From Idiomarina aquatica (lineage in GTDB: Bacteria > Pseudomonadota > Gammaproteobacteria > Enterobacterales > Alteromonadaceae), in assembly GCF_004362895.1 (NCBI RefSeq), contig NZ_SNXI01000003.1:62001-126000 (forward strand): DNA of 64,000 bases, read 5' to 3'. This document shows positions 44,565 through 53,402 of this stretch, piece after piece. Each line of letters begins with the position of its first letter. Position 1 is the stretch's first letter. The notes under the pieces are model-generated. The model saw nothing but the letters and a program-made list of their open reading frames with translations, did no database searches and was not told the origin of the DNA. The translations under genes and the position numbers were made by a program.

Positions 44565-44972
44565 TCACTGTTCGTCCGTTGCTACTGACACGTCGAATAC
44601 ACCGGCTGAACGCGCGGCATCCATCACCTGAATCAGGGTTTTGGTATTGGCCTGCTCATCCGCCTGGATGACCACCGAGCCTTGCGGGTTCTCGGCATAT
44701 AAGCGTTCAATATTTGCCTGTACCGCACGCGCATCAACCTGGCGTTTGTTAATCCAGATCTCGTTATTTTCGCTAATCGCGACCAGGATATTGGCGCGGC
44801 TTTTTTGCACCGCTGTTGAAGCGTCCGGTCGGTTAACGTCGATACCCGCTTCTTTCACGAAAGACGCTGTAACTATAAAGAAAATCAACATGATAAATAC
44901 AACGTCCAGCATCGGCGTCATATCAATTTGGCTTTCTTCTTCTTCCACTAAGTTGGCAAAATGCTGTTTCAT
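44565..44972 (-). CDS. exbD: Biopolymer transport protein ExbD
   Basis: 135 residues. A single membrane helix with the proton-carrying Asp (IDMTPMLDVVFIMLIFFIVTA) and a periplasmic domain ending VSVATDEQ. With ExbB it forms the proton channel energising TonB. It lies 14 bases after exbB and 1 base before tonB. Confidence 0.94.
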   Translation of the reverse strand: MKQHFANLVEEEESQIDMTPMLDVVFIMLIFFIVTASFVKEAGIDVNRPDASTAVQKSRANILVAISENNEIWINKRQVDARAVQANIERLYAENPQGSVVIQADEQANTKTLIQVMDAARSAGVFDVSVATDEQ

Positions 44973-44986
44973 TGTTGGCGCTCCAA

Positions 44987-45517
44987 TTAATGACGCTCAA
45001 GTAAAATGCGGTCTTCTAATTTCATTTTTTCGCGGCGGGTGGTGCGCTGTAACCAGGTTGCAGCAAACACCCCCGATAAAGCACCGACCATGCCTGCCAT
45101 CGTCGGGATAGTCGCTTTCGACACGCCCGAAGCCATTGAACGTGCGCTCCCGGTACCGGTAATTGCCATCACGTCGAACACCTCGATCATGCCGGTTACG
45201 GTGCCCATAAGGCCCAGCAACGGACACAGTGCTACCAATGCTTTTATCACCGGCAGGTTGCCGCCTAAACTCAATGCCACCCGTGAAATCATCGCCTGGC
45301 GAATTTGTTCGGCGTGCCAGGAGGACTTGTCCTCACGCTGCTGCCAGCGTTTTAGTGCGTCTTTGACACGGGCACGATGGCCACGAAAAAAATAAAAAAT
45401 TCGTTCTAAAATCATCAACCACATCGTAAAGATGAGGATTCCGATGACCAGCAGCACCTGGCCGCCGGTCTCCAGGAAGTCACGTAACGCGTGACTAAAT
45501 TCAATGAGGAATAACAT
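44987..45517 (-). CDS. exbB: Biopolymer transport protein ExbB (ExbB2 type)
   Basis: 176 residues with three membrane helices. The MotA/TolQ/ExbB signature is KALVALCPLLGLMGTVTGMIE then ATIPTMAGMVGALSGVFAAT. Shorter than E. coli ExbB, as expected for the ExbB2 form that works with TtpC. It follows the ttpC-like gene by 3 bases. Confidence 0.92.
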   Translation of the reverse strand: MLFLIEFSHALRDFLETGGQVLLVIGILIFTMWLMILERIFYFFRGHRARVKDALKRWQQREDKSSWHAEQIRQAMISRVALSLGGNLPVIKALVALCPLLGLMGTVTGMIEVFDVMAITGTGSARSMASGVSKATIPTMAGMVGALSGVFAATWLQRTTRREKMKLEDRILLERH

Positions 45518-45520
45518 GAC

Positions 45521-46894
45521 TTATGCTCCTCGCTCAGAACGCTCCGCAATGATGCCCGACGCTTGTTCCTGCAGGATATGAATCATGTTTTTGCTGCGGG
45601 TATGTAACATCGCAAATAACAGCGTCATTGGAATCGCCACAACCAAGCCCAGTACGGTAGTAACCAATGCCTGCGAGATACCACCAGCCATCAGCTTAGG
45701 GTCACCAGTACCGAATAAGGTGATCGCCTGAAAGGTATTGATCATGCCGGTGACGGTACCTAACAGACCCATTAGTGGCGCGACGACCGAGATGATTTTA
45801 ATAAAGGTTAGATTACGGGTGATCTTAGGCACCTCGCGTAAAATTCCCTCGCTTAACTTCAGCTCCAGTGTTTCGGTGTCAGCTTGCGGGTATTTGTCCT
45901 TAATGAGCATGACGCGACCCAGCGGGTTGTCATTGCTCGGCTGCGGCTTCTTGAGCTGGCGTTTAACTTTGTTGCCAATCAACATCAGCGACACAAATCG
46001 TTCCAGCGCGAATAGTAAACCGACCACGCCCAGCGCCAGGATAATATAGCCCACAGTACCACCTTGCTGGACACGCTCTTTTAAACTGGGCGCCTGCACT
46101 AGCAAGCCTAATATCGATCCACCGGTGGGGTCTAAGCCAAAGTTCACCACGCCCGAATCGACTTCCTGTATCGCCTCTGCCGAATCAAGATAGCGCCCGG
46201 CCGGTTGTCGCACTAACTCGGCAATATTGCCGGTGGTGCTGTTATATTCCAGGTAGTTACCGTCAGCCACCAGGTTAAAGCTACCAACGCGAACGACCGA
46301 TTGTTGTTCTTTCTCGCCATCTGCTTCAGTCACTTCAGCAGTGAATTCAGCAATTTTGCCGGACTCAGTCATTTCTTTTTGCAAAGCAAACCAGACCGTT
46401 TCAATCTCTTCTATCGACGGCAACTTAGATGAATTACCGACTTTTTCCGCCAGTGCAGATAGTTGCTCCGCCCGGCCGGGGAATTGCGCAGATATTACCG
46501 AATTCTGGAACTTACCCGCCGCGTCACTGGTTACCTGTTGCAATACACCAAACAGCTCTTTCAGCGAGCCCATGCTTTGCTCAAGGTTATTTTCCAGCTC
46601 AGCCAGGCGAGTTTCATTGCCTTCAAACTGTGTCTCTAAATCTGACGCTTGTTGCTCCAGCGCGTTGCGCTGCGCGATGGCCTCTTGCAGGATTTGTTCT
46701 TGCTGTGCTTCCTGCTGCCTGAAACGCGCTTCACGCGCTTTATTCTCTTCCGACTGCGAGAATTGACCTTGCTGCAACTGTTGTAATAACTGATCTAAAT
46801 TAATCGGATCCTGCGGTTTTGCCGCGCTTGCCGACATGGCCAGCAAAGAAGCCGCTGCAGCCAGGGTCAATTTTTTTAACGAGTGACGTAACAT
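45521..46894 (-). CDS. TtpC-like MotA/TolQ/ExbB proton-channel family protein
   Basis: 457 residues. A signal-like N-terminus precedes a long periplasmic coiled coil (about 30-130, rich in Gln/Glu) and a beta-rich region. A C-terminal channel domain (about 265-440) carries VVAPLMGLLGTVTGMINTF and GGISQALVTTVLGLVVAIPM. This is the arrangement of Vibrio TtpC, a fourth component of TonB2 systems that bridges the inner-membrane complex and the periplasm. It is followed directly by exbB. Confidence 0.88.
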   Translation of the reverse strand: MLRHSLKKLTLAAAASLLAMSASAAKPQDPINLDQLLQQLQQGQFSQSEENKAREARFRQQEAQQEQILQEAIAQRNALEQQASDLETQFEGNETRLAELENNLEQSMGSLKELFGVLQQVTSDAAGKFQNSVISAQFPGRAEQLSALAEKVGNSSKLPSIEEIETVWFALQKEMTESGKIAEFTAEVTEADGEKEQQSVVRVGSFNLVADGNYLEYNSTTGNIAELVRQPAGRYLDSAEAIQEVDSGVVNFGLDPTGGSILGLLVQAPSLKERVQQGGTVGYIILALGVVGLLFALERFVSLMLIGNKVKRQLKKPQPSNDNPLGRVMLIKDKYPQADTETLELKLSEGILREVPKITRNLTFIKIISVVAPLMGLLGTVTGMINTFQAITLFGTGDPKLMAGGISQALVTTVLGLVVAIPMTLLFAMLHTRSKNMIHILQEQASGIIAERSERGA

Positions 46895-46905
46895 ACCAGA
46901 GCTCC

Positions 46906-47679
46906 TTATTGACCCGAGGTTTTATTGGCGAGAAGAGGTAACATCAGCATGTCCGGTGCTTTTTGTTTGCGGGCAATGCTAATCGCTTGGTCGATGGCTA
47001 TAAGGTGGCTATTGTCTAAAGGCTTCCATTCGCGCGCCTGTTGATCCCAAATACCTAATTGCTGCCCATCACGGGTTTTGTAAATTAATGCCAGCCGACC
47101 GATACGCAAAAAGGTCACATCCTGCAGCTGACCATTGACGGAGTGCTCTGCACTGTAGGCTTCGATATTGCGACCGTATTCGGCTTCGATTTGATAAGCT
47201 TCCATGACCCGGCGGAATTTTTCAGAAACCTCAACGTTGGCACGCTGCATCAAGTCATTTAGGCCTGCCAGGCGGTCTGTACGTTCTTTTTCTAAAAACG
47301 GTACATCCAGTTCTACAAAGGTTTCCAGTGCATCAATCATGCGAGTCATTAAAGGCGATACCTGACGCTCGACAATGCTCACCTGATCAAGTGACTGGTT
47401 CAGGTCATCCATTTCCTGTTGCTGGCTACCAACCTGCTGCTGTAGCTGCTGGGTATAGACTTGCAAACCATCAATCTCCTTCATGATTTGCTTATACTGT
47501 TGCAGGCGCTCTTGCATTGACTCTGCTATCGTATCGACAGTTAATTGTGACTGCCGTGCGGACTGGTTGATTTGTGCGGCATTTTCTACCACCGGCTCAA
47601 GATTGGAATCCTGAGCATTTACAGACAGTGATAGCGTGGCTGCGAGAGCTAACGCGGTGCTTGTTGCTAACAACCTCAT
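46906..47679 (-). CDS. DUF3450 domain protein of the TonB operon
   Basis: 257 residues with a signal peptide (LATSTALALAATLSLSVNAQ). A long coiled coil (about 40-115, QLQQQVGSQQQEMDDLNQSL) is followed by a conserved C-terminal part RIGRLALIYKTRDGQQLGIWD. DUF3450 proteins regularly accompany TtpC-ExbB-ExbD-TonB clusters and are periplasmic. The molecular role is unknown. It is the first gene of the operon and its upstream region contains a good Pho box. Confidence 0.85.
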   Translation of the reverse strand: MRLLATSTALALAATLSLSVNAQDSNLEPVVENAAQINQSARQSQLTVDTIAESMQERLQQYKQIMKEIDGLQVYTQQLQQQVGSQQQEMDDLNQSLDQVSIVERQVSPLMTRMIDALETFVELDVPFLEKERTDRLAGLNDLMQRANVEVSEKFRRVMEAYQIEAEYGRNIEAYSAEHSVNGQLQDVTFLRIGRLALIYKTRDGQQLGIWDQQAREWKPLDNSHLIAIDQAISIARKQKAPDMLMLPLLANKTSGQ

Positions 47680-47743
47680 AAGTGGGACCTTCGCTATTTA
47701 ATCAAGGGGAATTAAGCCCCCATGTGAAAGATGCGACAACTTT

Positions 47744-47772
47744 AGTGATTTTTCGTGACAGCTTGATGACGG
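47744..47772 (-). promoter_or_regulatory. Pho box upstream of the DUF3450/TonB operon
   Basis: On the minus strand CCGTCAT-CAAG-CTGTCAC-GAAA-AATCACT, three 7-mers at 11-base spacing. The first 18 bases (47755-47772) match the pstS box at 15 of 18 positions, including the spacer start CAA and the exact second half. Confidence 0.7.
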
Positions 47773-47878
47773 CTATATGTCAGCTTTGTGACACGCCTTT
47801 TTATTGCGTTACGGGCGAGAATGTTTTAGCTTAAGCGATAATTATCCGCATAGAATAAACGGCGATTGTTACTCTTTT

Positions 47879-49624
47879 ATGGCCAATAAAAGTATTTCTA
47901 CCTCACTACTCACTCGCGTTTTGTCAGTCTATTTTCTACTGACATTAATGGTGACAGCGATCCAGATTGGGGCCGAATACTTTGATACTAAACGCGCACT
48001 GCTGGCCGAACTGGAAAACCAACAAAGTACCTTTAGCGGTTCCCTGACTCGCTCGCTGTGGGAGTTTAATAACCCGCAAATAGATACCATTGCCGATGGC
48101 TTAATCAGTATTCCGGCCATTGCCGGCGTTTTAATTCGCGATGACAGCGGTAACGTGGTGGTGCAGTTAGGCGAAACAATATCGGTTGACGAGCTTCCGG
48201 AGCAAGTAGCCGACGGCTACACGCTACAAGAACAGAACGGTATCTTTGGTTATTTTAATACGCTCATTTTTGAGTTTTCCGGACACTCTACCCGCGTCGG
48301 TGATGTCACGCTATTTTCGACCCGCGATATTGCCATTGACCGGATTAAGCTCAGCCTGGCCTTTATTGTCGGTAACGCCATCATCAAGAGTACCTTCCTG
48401 CTGATTCTATTTTCGCTGGCTTTTAATCGCATGCTTAATCGCCCGTTAAATGACCTGACCCGGCAGATTCGTTCGTTCCGGTTAGATAACCTGGAAGCCT
48501 CGCGAGTACGTCTACACGACCAACACAACAATGAATTGGTATTAATTGAACACGCTTACAATCAGCTTATTGATAATATCGAGGAATATCAGGACGACCT
48601 GGAGCGCACACAGCACAAACTGAAACTGGCTAACCGCCAGCTGGATGAGCAAAATGCTATTCTGGAGCAGGAAGTCGCCCGCAAGACCTCGCGCCTGAGC
48701 CAGGTGATGCTAGACTTGGAGCAACGTAAAAACGAACTGGAAATGCGCCAGGAGAAGCTGGAACGGGAAATCAGCCAACGCCGTACCATGGAAAAAACGC
48801 TGCGCGACTCAAACCAGCGCCTGGAAGCGTCTCTGCAACATTTAAAAGAAACCCAACAGCAACTGGTTGAATCAGAAAAAATGGCCTCACTGGGAGGTTT
48901 AGTTGCCGGTATAACACATGACGTGAATACGCCCATAGGCATCAGTGTTACCGCGACTTCCTTTATGCAGGAAAAGTTGGAAGAATTGGCACAAGCACTG
49001 GAGTCCAAACAGCTCACCCAGCCGCAACTGAAAAAGTTTATTACCGAAGGTCAGGAGAGTCTGGGCCTGCTTGACAACAATTTGCAGCGCGCCTCTGAAC
49101 TTATCAGCAGCTTTAAACAGGTTGCTGTTGACCAAGCGTCAGATGCTATTCGCGATATTAATTTAAAGCGCTATGTAGAAGACTTAATCCAGTCACTGCA
49201 ACCGCAACTTAAAAAAACGCAACACCAGATACATATCGAGTGTCCCGCCGATTTGTATATCCGCTGCCCGGCCGGCGCCATATCACAGATTTTCACAAAC
49301 CTTATTATGAATTCGCTACTGCACGGCTTTGATGGCATTAATAGCGGTAATATGTGGATAAATATCACTACCGAGCATGATGGCGAGCAAGATCTGCTGC
49401 GTATTCGCTACAGCGATGATGGCATTGGTATTGATGAACAAAAGCTGAATCATTTGTTTGACCCGTTCTTTACCACCAAACGTGACCAGGGCGGCAGCGG
49501 TCTGGGCACGCACATTGTAAGAAACCTCGTAACACAGACATTAAAAGGCGATATTAACGCCTACAGTGAGCCAGGTAATGGCCTAACTTACGAATTTACC
49601 TTCCCGGTAATCATTCTTAATTAA
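47879..49624 (+). CDS. Membrane sensor histidine kinase
   Basis: 581 residues from the ATG at 47879, so that the protein begins just before its first membrane helix (VLSVYFLLTLMVTAIQIGA); a longer frame reaches 47804. A periplasmic sensor (about 40-160) and a second helix (IIKSTFLLILFSLAFNRML) lead to a long coiled coil (about 225-345). The kinase core follows: H box GITHDVNTPIGI, N box NLIMNSLLHGF, and GSGLGTHIVRNL. No response regulator is adjacent. It is divergent from the Pho-boxed DUF3450 operon; the signal is unknown. Confidence 0.88.
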   Translation: MANKSISTSLLTRVLSVYFLLTLMVTAIQIGAEYFDTKRALLAELENQQSTFSGSLTRSLWEFNNPQIDTIADGLISIPAIAGVLIRDDSGNVVVQLGETISVDELPEQVADGYTLQEQNGIFGYFNTLIFEFSGHSTRVGDVTLFSTRDIAIDRIKLSLAFIVGNAIIKSTFLLILFSLAFNRMLNRPLNDLTRQIRSFRLDNLEASRVRLHDQHNNELVLIEHAYNQLIDNIEEYQDDLERTQHKLKLANRQLDEQNAILEQEVARKTSRLSQVMLDLEQRKNELEMRQEKLEREISQRRTMEKTLRDSNQRLEASLQHLKETQQQLVESEKMASLGGLVAGITHDVNTPIGISVTATSFMQEKLEELAQALESKQLTQPQLKKFITEGQESLGLLDNNLQRASELISSFKQVAVDQASDAIRDINLKRYVEDLIQSLQPQLKKTQHQIHIECPADLYIRCPAGAISQIFTNLIMNSLLHGFDGINSGNMWINITTEHDGEQDLLRIRYSDDGIGIDEQKLNHLFDPFFTTKRDQGGSGLGTHIVRNLVTQTLKGDINAYSEPGNGLTYEFTFPVIILN

Positions 49625-49664
49625 TCCTTGTTTACATAAATAATCAACTTAAAGAGACCTCAGC

Positions 49665-50567
49665 ATGTGGTTTAGGAATTTACGCTTTTATCGCTTTAGC
49701 GACACTTTTGCATTGCCCGAAGACTTTGAAAATCAGTTACAGGACTATCTATTTAAGCCGTGCGGGCGCCAGGATCAAAGTAGCTTTGGCTGGTGTTCTC
49801 CCTTTGGCGCAGACAATGCGTTACTCACACACAGCTTAAATAATTGCCACTTGCTCTGTGCCCGGCGCGAAGAAAAGGTATTACCCGCGACCGTCGTTAA
49901 CGCAGAAGTGGACGAAAAAGTTCGTCAAATCCAGGAAACTGAGGGACGTCCGGTTAATCGCAAAGAAAAACAAAACCTCAAAGAAGACTTGGTACACCAG
50001 ATGCTGCCACAAGCATTCAGCCGCTTTCGCCTAAGCTGGGGATACATCGATTTAACCCGCCAGTTGATTGTCATCGATGAATCAGCAGCGAACAGAGCAG
50101 AAGACTTCCTGGGGCTGTTGCGTTCTACGCTAGGCTCACTACCGGTGCAGCCGGTGAGCCCGGCAGAATCAATCGAACTAACCCTGACCGAATGGCTTAA
50201 GTCCAATCACGTTCCTAACCCGTTTGAATTTGGTGACGAAGCCGAACTAAAAGCACCACAGCAAGACGGTGGCATATTACGTTGCAAAAACGAAGATCTT
50301 AGCCGTGAGGATATTCAAGCTCACCTGACATCCGGTAAACAGGTAACGCGGCTGGGGCTAACATGGCAAGAGCATATCGACTTTATTATTGAGACAGATT
50401 TTGCATTAAAACGGGTCAAGGCAACCGATATGCTAATGGATGAGCAAGATGATCTGGTCGACCCAACAGCGGAGCAAAAAGTTGACGCTGATTTTATGCT
50501 GATTTCAGCACAAGTGGGTCAGTTATATGATGACCTGGTTCGTGCCTTTACGGGTTCTGACGCTTAA
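49665..50567 (+). CDS. rdgC: Recombination-associated protein RdgC
   Basis: 300 residues, the usual length. It begins MWFRNLRFYRFSD, with QSSFGWCSPFG and CARREEKVLPATVVN downstream, the typical RdgC opening. RdgC forms ring dimers on DNA and restrains RecA. It lies 40 bases after the kinase gene. Its stop overlaps that of the convergent HDOD gene in a shared TTAA. Confidence 0.95.
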   Translation: MWFRNLRFYRFSDTFALPEDFENQLQDYLFKPCGRQDQSSFGWCSPFGADNALLTHSLNNCHLLCARREEKVLPATVVNAEVDEKVRQIQETEGRPVNRKEKQNLKEDLVHQMLPQAFSRFRLSWGYIDLTRQLIVIDESAANRAEDFLGLLRSTLGSLPVQPVSPAESIELTLTEWLKSNHVPNPFEFGDEAELKAPQQDGGILRCKNEDLSREDIQAHLTSGKQVTRLGLTWQEHIDFIIETDFALKRVKATDMLMDEQDDLVDPTAEQKVDADFMLISAQVGQLYDDLVRAFTGSDA

Positions 50568-51415
50568 CTTAGCGTCTCCAGCATCGTTTGATAGGCTGCT
50601 TGTATGGACTCTTCCTGCCAGAAACCACTGGCAGGAATAATTTCCCGCTGTTCATATTCGGCAATGGTCATAGCCGCTTTATCTGCTTCGGCATTTTCCG
50701 TTAGCAAACTCGCCAGATGCACGATATCGCAGTAGTTCACAACAATTGCATCGTCGAGCAACTTCATACGGCCACAGCGAAAATAGTGTGGTACACGAAT
50801 TAAATTAGGCGTGAACTCCCAGTGTTTGAGCACATCGACTCCCAACTTGCCGCCGAAACCCCGCATTGTACCGTTAATTAACGACGGGTTAGCAAAACTA
50901 TCATCAAACTCATCTGCCAGCTTTAAAATTGGTGCCAGCCCGATGCGCGATACCATACCCGCCAATAATGCCACATCCTGATGTAACCGGTGGCCAATGC
51001 CGCGCTCCTGCAGATGTTGTGTGATAACAACCGACGCAGCCGCGATCTCGCGTGTCTGCCGAACATAGCGTTGTGCATATTCGCGCACAATATCATTAGC
51101 CGGGCAGAATACTTGTTCTACCGCCATCGCTAATGCCAACGTTCTTATCCGCCGCAGCCCAATGCGGGTTAGCGCCTGCATTAAACTTTCTGCCTTGCTT
51201 CTGCTCCCTAGGTACGCACTATTAGCCAATCGAATTAAACGCGCCGACAAAGCCGGGTCATGCTGAATGATTCGCGCCAGCTCCTGCAAATTGCAATTAG
51301 GGTTCAGCGTTGCCTCCCGCACCCGCTCTGCGGTTTCAGGTAAGCCCGGTAATTGCAGTTCATCGCGTTTTAAACGGTCGTCGATTAATAGGTAAAGCGC
51401 ATTCGGCGCTGCCAT
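50564..51415 (-). CDS. HDOD-domain signalling protein
   Basis: 283 residues. The HDOD core (about 20-215) begins LPGLPETAERVREATLNPNC, then LARIIQHDPALSARLIRLAN and SLMQALTRIGLRRIRTLALAM. The metal-binding His/Asp of true HD phosphodiesterases are absent, as in other HDOD proteins, so it is probably a scaffold in signalling. It converges on rdgC with overlapping stops. Partners are unknown. Confidence 0.85.
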   Translation of the reverse strand: MAAPNALYLLIDDRLKRDELQLPGLPETAERVREATLNPNCNLQELARIIQHDPALSARLIRLANSAYLGSRSKAESLMQALTRIGLRRIRTLALAMAVEQVFCPANDIVREYAQRYVRQTREIAAASVVITQHLQERGIGHRLHQDVALLAGMVSRIGLAPILKLADEFDDSFANPSLINGTMRGFGGKLGVDVLKHWEFTPNLIRVPHYFRCGRMKLLDDAIVVNYCDIVHLASLLTENAEADKAAMTIAEYEQREIIPASGFWQEESIQAAYQTMLETLS

Positions 51416-51512
51416 TGCCGTATCCTTATTATTTAGTCTCGCTTGCGCCCGCTGGTAGTAAGCAGTACTTTATAGATCGTGTAACCGCTACTATAACCAA
51501 AAAAACACCGTT

Positions 51513-53189
51513 ATGTTAAAACAAATATTTACCTTAGCTCCTTTATGTTTAGCCCTGGTCGCTTGCAGCGATCAACCGACATCATCAACCGATAGCGCCG
51601 AGCAATCATCGACTGCTACAACAGTGCAATACAGCGTCGCTGATGGCGCCGAAAGTCGCTTTGATATATACACTGACTATGAGTTGAATTCAGATTTGAG
51701 CCATCTGAGTGATAACCAAAAGCGCATGATCTCACTATTAATCGACGCATCAGTGATCATGGATGATTTATTTTGGCAGCAAGCGTTCCCACGCGACCGC
51801 GACGAGTTTTTATCCTCCGTTCCCGAGTCAGCGAAAGAATTTGGACGAATTAACTACGGCCCATGGGATCGTCTCAACGGCGACAAGCCGTTTATTGCTG
51901 AGTTCAGCGAAAAACCTGCCGGCGCCAATTTTTATCCCGCCGACATGACTAAGCCGGAATTTGAGGCCTTCGACAACGATCAGAAAGACAGCTTGTACAC
52001 TTTAATCCGTCGCGATAGCAACGGGCAGTTAACTGCAGTCCCTTATTCTCAAGCTTATCAACAGCAGCTGCAAAAAGCGGCTGACCTATTGCGCCAGGCA
52101 GCTGATTTAGCGGAGAACCAGGATTTTGCAAATTATCTGCGTTTGCGCGCCGACGCTTTTTTGAGTAACGAATACCAGCCCTCTGATCTTGCCTGGATGG
52201 ATATGACCGGCAATGATATCGACGTCGTCATCGGCCCGATCGAGAATTACGAAGACCAGTTATTCGGCTACAAAACTGCATTTGAGTCCTACGTTTTAAT
52301 TAAGGACAAAGCATGGAGTGAACGATTAGCTAAGTACGCGCAATTCTTACCAGAACTGCAACGAGGCCTGCCGGTTGCGGACAAATACAAGGCAGAAATG
52401 CCCGGTGCTAATGCACAACTTAACGCCTACGACGCTATTTACTACGCCGGCCACTCCAACGCCGGTAGTAAAACAATTGCCATCAACTTACCTAATGACG
52501 AGCAAGTTCAGCTAGAAAAAGGTACCCGTCGCCTGCAGTTAAAAAACGCCATGCAGGCTAAGTTTGATAAAATTCTGGTGCCTATTGCCGAACAGCTTAT
52601 TGTGCCCGGGCAACGAGGTAATATTACCTTCGATGCATTCTTTGCCAATACCATGTTCCACGAAGTCGCCCATGGTTTAGGTATTAAAAACACCATTAAT
52701 GACAAGGGCACCGTCCGCGCTGCGTTAAAAGAACATGCCTCGGCACTGGAAGAAGGTAAAGCCGATATCCTGGGTCTGTATATGATCACCCAGTTGTTCG
52801 AAAAAGGCGAAATCGAGACCGGCAAACTGGAAGATTACTACACCACCTTTATGGCCAGTATCTTCCGTTCTGTCCGCTTCGGTGCCTCCAGCGCCCACGG
52901 CAAAGCCAATATGATTCGTTTTAATTACTTTGCCAACGCCGGTGCCTTCACCCGCAACGCCGACGGCCAGTACGCAATTAATATGGGCAAAATGCGTCAG
53001 GCAATGAACGAGCTGTCAGAAAAAATCCTGACCCTGCAAGGCGACGGTGATTACGACGGCGTTGCCGAACTGGTCAACAGTCTGGGTGTGATCAATACGC
53101 AACTGCAAGCCGACCTTGACCGCCTCAGCGATGCCGGCATTCCGGTTGATGTTGATTTTATTCAGGGTAAAGAAGTGCTGGGCCTATAA
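51513..53189 (+). CDS. M49-like zinc peptidase lipoprotein
   Basis: 558 residues. A lipobox (LCLALVACSD) indicates lipidation at about Cys18, so it is envelope-anchored. The zinc motif is H383-E384-V-A-H387 followed 25 residues later by E413-E414-GKAD, the second-Glu pattern of dipeptidyl-peptidase III relatives (EECRAD-like). Classical M49 enzymes have HEXXXH; this one has HEXXH, as in a bacterial M49-related subgroup. It probably cleaves small peptides or dipeptides. It converges with an S9 oligopeptidase lipoprotein across an inverted-repeat element. Confidence 0.78.
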   Translation: MLKQIFTLAPLCLALVACSDQPTSSTDSAEQSSTATTVQYSVADGAESRFDIYTDYELNSDLSHLSDNQKRMISLLIDASVIMDDLFWQQAFPRDRDEFLSSVPESAKEFGRINYGPWDRLNGDKPFIAEFSEKPAGANFYPADMTKPEFEAFDNDQKDSLYTLIRRDSNGQLTAVPYSQAYQQQLQKAADLLRQAADLAENQDFANYLRLRADAFLSNEYQPSDLAWMDMTGNDIDVVIGPIENYEDQLFGYKTAFESYVLIKDKAWSERLAKYAQFLPELQRGLPVADKYKAEMPGANAQLNAYDAIYYAGHSNAGSKTIAINLPNDEQVQLEKGTRRLQLKNAMQAKFDKILVPIAEQLIVPGQRGNITFDAFFANTMFHEVAHGLGIKNTINDKGTVRAALKEHASALEEGKADILGLYMITQLFEKGEIETGKLEDYYTTFMASIFRSVRFGASSAHGKANMIRFNYFANAGAFTRNADGQYAINMGKMRQAMNELSEKILTLQGDGDYDGVAELVNSLGVINTQLQADLDRLSDAGIPVDVDFIQGKEVLGL

Positions 53190-53219
53190 GCGCTGGGAAC
53201 CTCGGGGAGTTCGGGCATA

Positions 53220-53374
53220 TCAACTCTGCAAAGACGGGCTAGTTGGTATGCCGGGGGCTCGCGCAAGAGGGACGCTGCAAGTACATCCCTGTACGCTTGT
53301 TTCCGGCCATCCATGGCCTCCAACACCCTCTTGCGCGAGCCCCCGGCACACCAACGCCCATCTATGCAGAGTTG
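53220..53374. repeat. Long intergenic inverted-repeat element
   Basis: Arms of about 50 bases (53220-53271 and 53326-53374) are imperfect reverse complements, including the exact block CCGGGGGCTCGCGCAAGAGG and its partner. The loop itself holds two small palindromic parts, GTACATCCCTGTAC (53281-53294) and GGCCATCCATGGCC (53305-53318). It fills the gap between the convergent M49-like and S9 peptidase genes. It resembles dispersed intergenic elements seen in marine gammaproteobacteria and could act as a bidirectional terminator. Confidence 0.8.
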
Positions 53375-53402
53375 ATAGACAAGCTCGCTCCCTTAACCGC
53401 GC

